Positions 6,137 to 10,776 of a stretch of 10,776 bases of DNA are shown piece by piece. Position numbers and translations under genes: made by a program. How positions within the stretch are numbered: the stretch's first letter is position 1; each line of letters opens with the position of its first letter. The stretch is taken from assembly GCA_002162915.1 (NCBI GenBank), contig MABB01000029.1:1-10776 (forward strand), read 5' to 3'. The DNA is from Rhodospirillales bacterium 47_12_T64. GTDB taxonomy: Bacteria; Pseudomonadota; Alphaproteobacteria; Kiloniellales; Kiloniellaceae. The notes under the pieces are model-generated. The model did not search any database, was not told the origin of the DNA, and saw only the letters and a list, made by a program, of their open reading frames with translations.

Positions 6137-7357
6137 TTAGTCGCAAGAACGGCTTGATAAAATTCTAGTTGCTATTCCACCTGATACCAGGTTTTCGACA
6201 ATTTCATCCACATGTTCAATGTCTCTAGTTTCGATGATGAAATCAATTTCAACCATTTTTGCTGGAACATCGTAGAAATGTCTTTGGTGCATTACATCAA
6301 TAATGTTCCCCCGAGACTTTCCGATGATACTTGTTAGTTTTGCGAGAAGACCGGGTTGATCGACCATTTCTGTACGAATTCGCACAAGGCGACCATCCCG
6401 CATCAAACCACGCATCAAGAGACCGGACAGCATTCGGGCGTCAATATTACCGCCACAAATTACAGTTGCAATTTTCTTGCCCTTGAATCTCTCCGGGTTA
6501 TTTAGAATTGCCGCAACTCCGGTTGCTCCTGCACCTTCTGAAACAACTTTTTGTTCTTCAACCAAGGTGAGGATAGCAGTTTCTATCTGGCTCTCATCGA
6601 CCAGAAAAATTTCATCAACCAGTTTGTCGATGATCTCCCTGGTTATAAGCCCGGGTTCCTTTACGGCAATACCGTCGGCCATGGTTGAGCCGCCTGAAGT
6701 CGCGGGTTGATGTTTTAGGGTCTGAGACATAGAGGGGAACAGGTTAGCCTCTACGCCGTATAGTTTCACATCTGGGTTGATCGCTTGAGCAGCAAGAGAA
6801 ATACCGGAAAGAATACCGCCACCACCAATAGGGACGATTATCGCATCGAGGTCTGGTTGATCTTCGAGCATTTCCAGCCCGATGGTTCCCTGACCGGCAA
6901 TCACGTATTCATCGTCATAGGGATGAACAAAAATCAGACCTTCTTTGGCTACGATTTCATCAACAACCTTGCGAGAGTCATCCAGAGTTTCGCCAGAGAG
7001 GATTACCTTGGCGCCAAGAGCCCGAGTGCGTTCAATTTTACTAAAGGGGGCCGTTTCAGGCATGACGATGGTTGCCGATATACCCAACCGATTAGCATGT
7101 AATGCAACACCTTGAGCGTGATTACCCGCCGACATGGCAATAACGCCTTTGGCTTTTTGCTCATCCGTAAGGTTTTTAATTTTATAAAGAGCACCACGGT
7201 CTTTAAACGATCCGCTGAATTGCTGGCTCTCTAATTTTAAGTAGAGCTCACAACCGAGTATTTTGGATAAGCGTTTTGCGTGAACGAAAGGCGTTCTAAC
7301 GACGTCCCCTTTGATTTCATCCGCCGCCTTGCGGATATCTTCAATTGTTATTGTCAC
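6137..7357 (-). CDS. ilvA: Threonine ammonia-lyase (threonine dehydratase) with C-terminal ACT domain
   Basis: The 406-residue enzyme converts L-threonine to 2-oxobutyrate and ammonia, the first step toward isoleucine, in the cytoplasm. The PLP lysine is Lys52 in SGSFKDRGA; SAGNHAQG (76-83) and the phosphate-binding glycine loop GGGG (178-181) are intact, and SEGAGATG and CGGNID are also present. Residues about 330-400 (VRIRTEMVDQPGLLAKLTSIIGKSRGNIIDV...) form one ACT domain, so this is the one-ACT form, shorter than the roughly 510-residue E. coli IlvA with two regulatory repeats. The ACT domain implies allosteric control, probably by isoleucine or another amino acid. The start is GTG (complement of 7355-7357) with AGGA eight bases upstream. 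It follows the acylase gene by 50 bases on the same strand. Whether it serves synthesis or threonine breakdown cannot be decided here. Confidence 0.94.
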   Translation of the reverse strand: MTITIEDIRKAADEIKGDVVRTPFVHAKRLSKILGCELYLKLESQQFSGSFKDRGALYKIKNLTDEQKAKGVIAMSAGNHAQGVALHANRLGISATIVMPETAPFSKIERTRALGAKVILSGETLDDSRKVVDEIVAKEGLIFVHPYDDEYVIAGQGTIGLEMLEDQPDLDAIIVPIGGGGILSGISLAAQAINPDVKLYGVEANLFPSMSQTLKHQPATSGGSTMADGIAVKEPGLITREIIDKLVDEIFLVDESQIETAILTLVEEQKVVSEGAGATGVAAILNNPERFKGKKIATVICGGNIDARMLSGLLMRGLMRDGRLVRIRTEMVDQPGLLAKLTSIIGKSRGNIIDVMHQRHFYDVPAKMVEIDFIIETRDIEHVDEIVENLVSGGIATRILSSRSCD

Positions 7358-7407
7358 CCTATCAATCCTAATTTGTCTTTTTTTAAGTTTGTTTTTTTGT
7401 CGTCTTT
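7358..7407 (-). promoter_or_regulatory. A-rich leader of the threonine ammonia-lyase gene
   Basis: On the coding strand these 50 bases contain A-runs of seven, seven and five with almost no potential for structure, followed by AGGA before the GTG start. An unstructured A-rich leader often helps ribosome loading, which may offset the GTG start. No hairpin or attenuator-like leader peptide is seen, so the acylase and lyase genes may share a transcript. Confidence 0.4.
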
Positions 7408-9774
7408 TTAATTTGGGTACAGCACCAAACGATGTTTTGGTTCCTCGGCAGTAGTGTCATCAAGTTTCACATAGTCCCCGTCACGCCAACTCGACAGGAA
7501 GTTCCCGTAGAAACTTGAAAGAGGATTACCCGACTGCCCGGTTGCTAACAGAAAGCGGGAATTGTCGAGGTTGGTCAAGTCATAAACCGCCCGATAAGAT
7601 GGACCATGAACATTCGGAAATAGTTGTAAGCTACCTTTCCTCAAAGAAGGGCTTCCCCGGTTAATTGTATCATGACCACCTGGCGAAGATATCTCTAGCT
7701 TTAATATCTGATTTAAAAGAGGAATTCTGTCATATATCGGATGTTTAAAATGAGCTTTGTGAAGGCTTCCCCAATTTGGAATAGCACTTAAGTCATTTGA
7801 ATTAGAAATCACTCGTAAAAGGCTTTCTGTCATCTGTGCGGCACAATTACCTTCGATTACGAGTCTTTCACCGTACTTACACCAATTGGTTGGATCTTTC
7901 CCAATTAGGTATTTTAGCCGAAGTATATCAGGGGATTGAAAATAAGACGCGTCAGAAGGCAGGTTTCCAAAGGCCGCTCTGTTAAGCCAATAGAGCCAGC
8001 GATGAAACAAGACGGGTTCGATAGAGTTCATATCCATTCTACCATCCCATTTCTTTAAAATCTTCAATACCTTTTGTGCCTCAGGGTCACTGGTTTTTGT
8101 TGCCAACAAGAGGGGTAGTAATTCCAGTGAGGCTAATGACAGAGTGTCCGTCTGGATGGAAAGGTTATCCTCGATTGATAGCTTTTCTTTGCTGTCGATC
8201 AGTTGATGAATTCTTCTCGCCCGATAAGAGTTGGGCCAATCTTTGGTAATGAGATAGGGATATTCCGGACCAACTAATCGGTTATTTGCAGTTACCAGTT
8301 TGCCGTTAGTTGGGTTTTCGCTTCTTGGAAGTTTTTTCGCGGGAATAAACCTTTGCCAGTCGGAATCCCCCGTCCAACCTGGAGTTGGCTGCCTACCATC
8401 ACCAGATTTCCTTATTGGTATGCGACCAGAAGCCGTAAGAGCAATATTGCCCTTTACATCAGCCATAATGAGGGTCTGTTGAGGGGAATGAAATTTTTGG
8501 ACAGCCCTTTCAAAATCACTCCAGGTCTTTGATCTGTTAATATCGAACAAAGCCTGGGCTGTTTGGTCATCTTCTTTCAAGGCGGCCCAGGCAAGAGAGA
8601 GCTTAAATTGCTCATCAGTGTCTTCTTGCCGCCTGAGAACAGATGATATCATCGGGCCATGTCTGCTTTTTCGGATGATGATTTTTTCATCCTCAGCATC
8701 TTTAATCTTTATGATCTCTGTATGAGTTTTAAATTCTTGGTAGCCGTCAGGGGTCAGGTACTGTTCAGGGTTATCTGGATTGATCTTTTCAATGAAGAGA
8801 TCCTGAGTGTCACTGTGTGTTGTCGTAAATCCCCAGGCGATATGACTGTTGTGTCCAAGAACCAGTAGAGGAACACCCGGTGACGTTGCTCCTGCCCAGG
8901 TAAACTCTGGTGTTTCTATCCGGACAAGATACCAGGGACCCGGAGCATCGAGAGCAAGATGAGGGTCGTTTGCGAGGATAGGTCCTCCGGTTGTTGATTT
9001 TTCACCAGAGATAACCCAAGCGTTAGAAGCGTCCTTTGGTGCTAACGGCCAGGGAAGAGGAAGTAAGCCAGCAGGAATGTTTAGCTGGGAAAGTTCATGC
9101 TTATCAAGTTCAGGAATTATAAATGGATCGTTTTCATCTTCAGGCCATAGATTATCAACATCTTCTATCTGCATGAAGTTCAATAACCTTTGACGTAATA
9201 ATTCGCGATTAAAATTATCAGATAACTGCAAAGCCATAAGCCGTCCCCATAACAAAGAGTCACTTGGCTTCCAGGGTTCTGGAGAATAATTCAGGATATG
9301 AAATTCCGGAGATAGCGTTCCCTTATGAGTATCAAGGTAATCATTAACGCCTTGGCTATAGGCTTCAAATATCTTCTTGGTTTTCGGGGGAAGTATTTCA
9401 TAATTGGCTAATGCGAGATCATGAAAGCCCAAGGTCCTCATAAAGCGATCAATACCAAGGGTTGCCTTACCACTTACTTCTGACAGGCGGCCGGATCCGG
9501 CTCTTCGCATAAAATCCATCTGCCATAAACGATCCTGGGCATGGGCAAACCCAAGAGCTCTATAAGCGTCGGTTTCATTTTGTGCCCGGATTGTGACAAG
9601 ACCGTCCTTGTTGCGCAGGATTTCAGTGGTCGATTCTAACTCTGAAAGGACAACCTTACCATCAAGTTGTGGCAATGAAGTGCTGAGCCAAACATAGCCA
9701 CCAACCCCAACAAAAATCGTCAACAACACTAAAGTAATCAGGGCGGAAGCAATGATTTTTAAAAAACGGTGCAT
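7408..9774 (-). CDS. Penicillin acylase-family Ntn-hydrolase
   Basis: The 788-residue protein has the full layout of penicillin amidase-family enzymes, which are exported, cut themselves into two chains and hydrolyse amide bonds. An N-terminal hydrophobic segment (about 7-30) is a signal peptide or membrane anchor. The alpha-chain region has RNKDGLVTIRAQNETDAYRALGFAHAQDRLWQMDF-type motifs at 54-88. The probable catalytic serine is Ser250 in DASNAWVISGEKSTTGG, the new N-terminus of the beta chain; NDPHL (269-273), GHNSHIAWGFT (307-317), RHGP (371-374), and TANNR (495-499), carrying the expected oxyanion-hole Asn, follow. The C-terminus has GGHDTINRGSP and a QSGNPLSSFYGNF block. The residue before Ser250 is Ala rather than the commoner Gly. 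Substrates could be beta-lactams, acyl-homoserine lactones or other N-acyl compounds; sequence does not decide. AGGA lies ten bases before the ATG. Confidence 0.93.
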   Translation of the reverse strand: MHRFLKIIASALITLVLLTIFVGVGGYVWLSTSLPQLDGKVVLSELESTTEILRNKDGLVTIRAQNETDAYRALGFAHAQDRLWQMDFMRRAGSGRLSEVSGKATLGIDRFMRTLGFHDLALANYEILPPKTKKIFEAYSQGVNDYLDTHKGTLSPEFHILNYSPEPWKPSDSLLWGRLMALQLSDNFNRELLRQRLLNFMQIEDVDNLWPEDENDPFIIPELDKHELSQLNIPAGLLPLPWPLAPKDASNAWVISGEKSTTGGPILANDPHLALDAPGPWYLVRIETPEFTWAGATSPGVPLLVLGHNSHIAWGFTTTHSDTQDLFIEKINPDNPEQYLTPDGYQEFKTHTEIIKIKDAEDEKIIIRKSRHGPMISSVLRRQEDTDEQFKLSLAWAALKEDDQTAQALFDINRSKTWSDFERAVQKFHSPQQTLIMADVKGNIALTASGRIPIRKSGDGRQPTPGWTGDSDWQRFIPAKKLPRSENPTNGKLVTANNRLVGPEYPYLITKDWPNSYRARRIHQLIDSKEKLSIEDNLSIQTDTLSLASLELLPLLLATKTSDPEAQKVLKILKKWDGRMDMNSIEPVLFHRWLYWLNRAAFGNLPSDASYFQSPDILRLKYLIGKDPTNWCKYGERLVIEGNCAAQMTESLLRVISNSNDLSAIPNWGSLHKAHFKHPIYDRIPLLNQILKLEISSPGGHDTINRGSPSLRKGSLQLFPNVHGPSYRAVYDLTNLDNSRFLLATGQSGNPLSSFYGNFLSSWRDGDYVKLDDTTAEEPKHRLVLYPN

Positions 9775-9920
9775 AAAAATACCGTCCTGTAATGGGGATG
9801 ATGAGAAGAAGGAGATTGAACCATCTCATATGTTCCCTATTATGTCGCTTCCTTTATGTTTTCTAACGATACAAATCATATTTTACTACTTAGATTTACC
9901 GCGACTTAGGGAGACGCAGG
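9775..9920. promoter_or_regulatory. Divergent intergenic region, acylase and CDF genes
   Basis: These 146 bases separate two gene starts that point away from each other and should hold both promoters. The right side is AT-rich. A good Shine-Dalgarno sequence, AGGGAG at 9908-9913, lies seven bases before the CDF ATG. I could not settle on -35/-10 pairs and see no clear dyad. Confidence 0.4.
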
Positions 9921-10776
9921 ATGGCTGGGCACTCGTCCAAAATGGTGATATTTGCTGCTTTGGCAGGAAATTGTTTAATTGCAATAACCAAAGCCGCCGC
10001 TGCAGCCTATACTGGTAGCTCTGCAATGTTCAGTGAAGCTATTCATTCTGCCGTTGATACTGGGAATCAGGGCCTTTTACTTTATGGTCTTCACAGATCA
10101 AAGCGCACTGCTGATGCCCGGCACCCTTATGGTTATGGTCGTGAGCTATATTTTTGGGCTTTTGTGGTCGCCCTTCTGATTTTTGCGGTTGGTTCTGGCG
10201 TTTCGATTTACGAAGGTATTCATAAAATCATTGAGCCTCAACCGATTGAAAACCCGATGATAAATTTTATTGTTCTCGGCACGGCATTAATATTTGAGGG
10301 TGCCGCATGGTTCGTGGCTTTCAAAGAATTCAAGAAAAAAGTCAAAGGCCGTAACTATTTTGCTGCTGTCGCGGCCAGCAAAGATCCTTCAATCTTTGCT
10401 GTGCTCCTGGAAGATACTGCGGCGATGTTCGGTCTGTTGGTTGCTATTGCGGGTCTTGGCCTCGGGCTTTGGCTCGACATTCCAGAGCTTGATGGTGCCG
10501 CTTCAGTTGTAATCGGTATTTTGTTGGCCACAATTGCATGGGTTCTTGCCTATGAAACCAAAGGGCTTCTTATTGGTGAAGGAGCAGATCCTGAAGTGGA
10601 AACATCCATCCGACGGATTATTGCAAAACAACCTGAAATTCTACGGGTTAATGAAATTCTCTCTCTTCAAAATGGCCCCATGGATATTCTGGTGACCCTG
10701 TCACTGGACTTTAAAGATGGCATTCCTTCGCAAGATGTTGAGGGGGCAATATCCAGAATGGAAAGACAAATCCGGA
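9921..10776 (+). CDS. Cation diffusion facilitator (CDF) family transporter, partial (3' end outside window)
   Basis: The frame opens at ATG 9921 and remains open for 285 codons to the right edge; CDF proteins are usually about 300-330 residues, so little is missing. These inner-membrane antiporters export divalent metals such as zinc, manganese or iron in exchange for protons. Six hydrophobic helices are visible, at about 8-30, 36-56, 76-98, 113-134, 158-178 and 186-207. The helix-2 motif SEAIHSAVDTGNQ carries His42 and Asp46. HPYGYGRELYFWAFVVAL follows at 68-85. In helix 5 the usual metal-site pattern Asp/His-x3-Asp is replaced by LLEDTAAMFG (Glu164-Asp165), as in the ZNT9/SLC30A9-like branch. 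The C-terminal cytoplasmic domain begins near residue 215. The metal cannot be assigned from sequence. It diverges from the acylase gene. Confidence 0.92.
   Translation, partial: MAGHSSKMVIFAALAGNCLIAITKAAAAAYTGSSAMFSEAIHSAVDTGNQGLLLYGLHRSKRTADARHPYGYGRELYFWAFVVALLIFAVGSGVSIYEGIHKIIEPQPIENPMINFIVLGTALIFEGAAWFVAFKEFKKKVKGRNYFAAVAASKDPSIFAVLLEDTAAMFGLLVAIAGLGLGLWLDIPELDGAASVVIGILLATIAWVLAYETKGLLIGEGADPEVETSIRRIIAKQPEILRVNEILSLQNGPMDILVTLSLDFKDGIPSQDVEGAISRMERQIR

Noticed and set aside
7376-7407. T-runs on the plus strand as a terminator after the acylase gene
   Set aside because: No stem-forming sequence accompanies them, and on the transcribed minus strand they are A-runs, not the T-run of an intrinsic terminator.
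9752-10018. 88-codon plus-strand frame across the acylase start and CDF start
   Set aside because: It overlaps the well-supported CDF gene in another frame and the acylase start antisense, with no family pattern.

Overview
The window looks like an ordinary chromosomal segment of a flagellated, Gram-negative proteobacterium, most likely an alphaproteobacterium. The evidence is a MotB with the SWK-AYADF-TAMMAFF type of membrane segment, an envelope penicillin-acylase-family protein, an HdeA/HdeB-like exported protein, and moderate base composition (mid-40s percent G+C by eye). The genus cannot be told from the sequence. I see no rRNA, tRNA, transposase, integrase, phage gene or CRISPR array.

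Layout. Positions 1-488 (minus) hold the 5' part of an RDD-family membrane protein gene that runs off the left edge. It follows motB (557-1519, minus) and motA (1603-2466, minus), which encode the flagellar stator; the order of transcription is motA, motB, RDD gene. Upstream, also on minus, is an EamA/DMT-type ten-helix transporter gene (2590-3507). A nearly 400-base AT-rich region (3508-3906) separates this leftward block from a plus-strand flavin-reductase-domain gene (3907-4386). That gene converges with a minus-strand block across a likely bidirectional terminator at 4428-4455. In order of transcription the second minus block is a penicillin acylase-like Ntn-hydrolase (7408-9774), a threonine ammonia-lyase with a C-terminal ACT domain (6137-7357), a small HdeA/HdeB-like secreted protein (5685-5978) and a cystathionine gamma-lyase/synthase-family PLP enzyme (4483-5667). 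A cation diffusion facilitator gene (9921 to the right edge, plus) diverges from the acylase gene and is cut by the window.

How the genes fit together. MotA and MotB form the ion-driven stator and keep the expected functional residues (MotB Asp32; MotA Glu98, Pro173, Pro222 in E. coli numbering). Threonine ammonia-lyase and the cystathionine-family enzyme can both release 2-oxobutyrate, the entry compound for isoleucine synthesis, so their closeness suggests a sulfur/branched-chain amino acid link. The link is broken by a 158-base gap with a long hairpin and by the small exported-protein gene.

No clearly new system is visible. The best points for a second look are a run of nine G in the early coding region of motA, which could give on/off switching of motility by slippage; the HdeA/HdeB-like gene set 17 bases before a PLP-enzyme gene; a long 44-base hairpin without a T-tract behind the threonine ammonia-lyase gene; and several perfect dyads in intergenic DNA.
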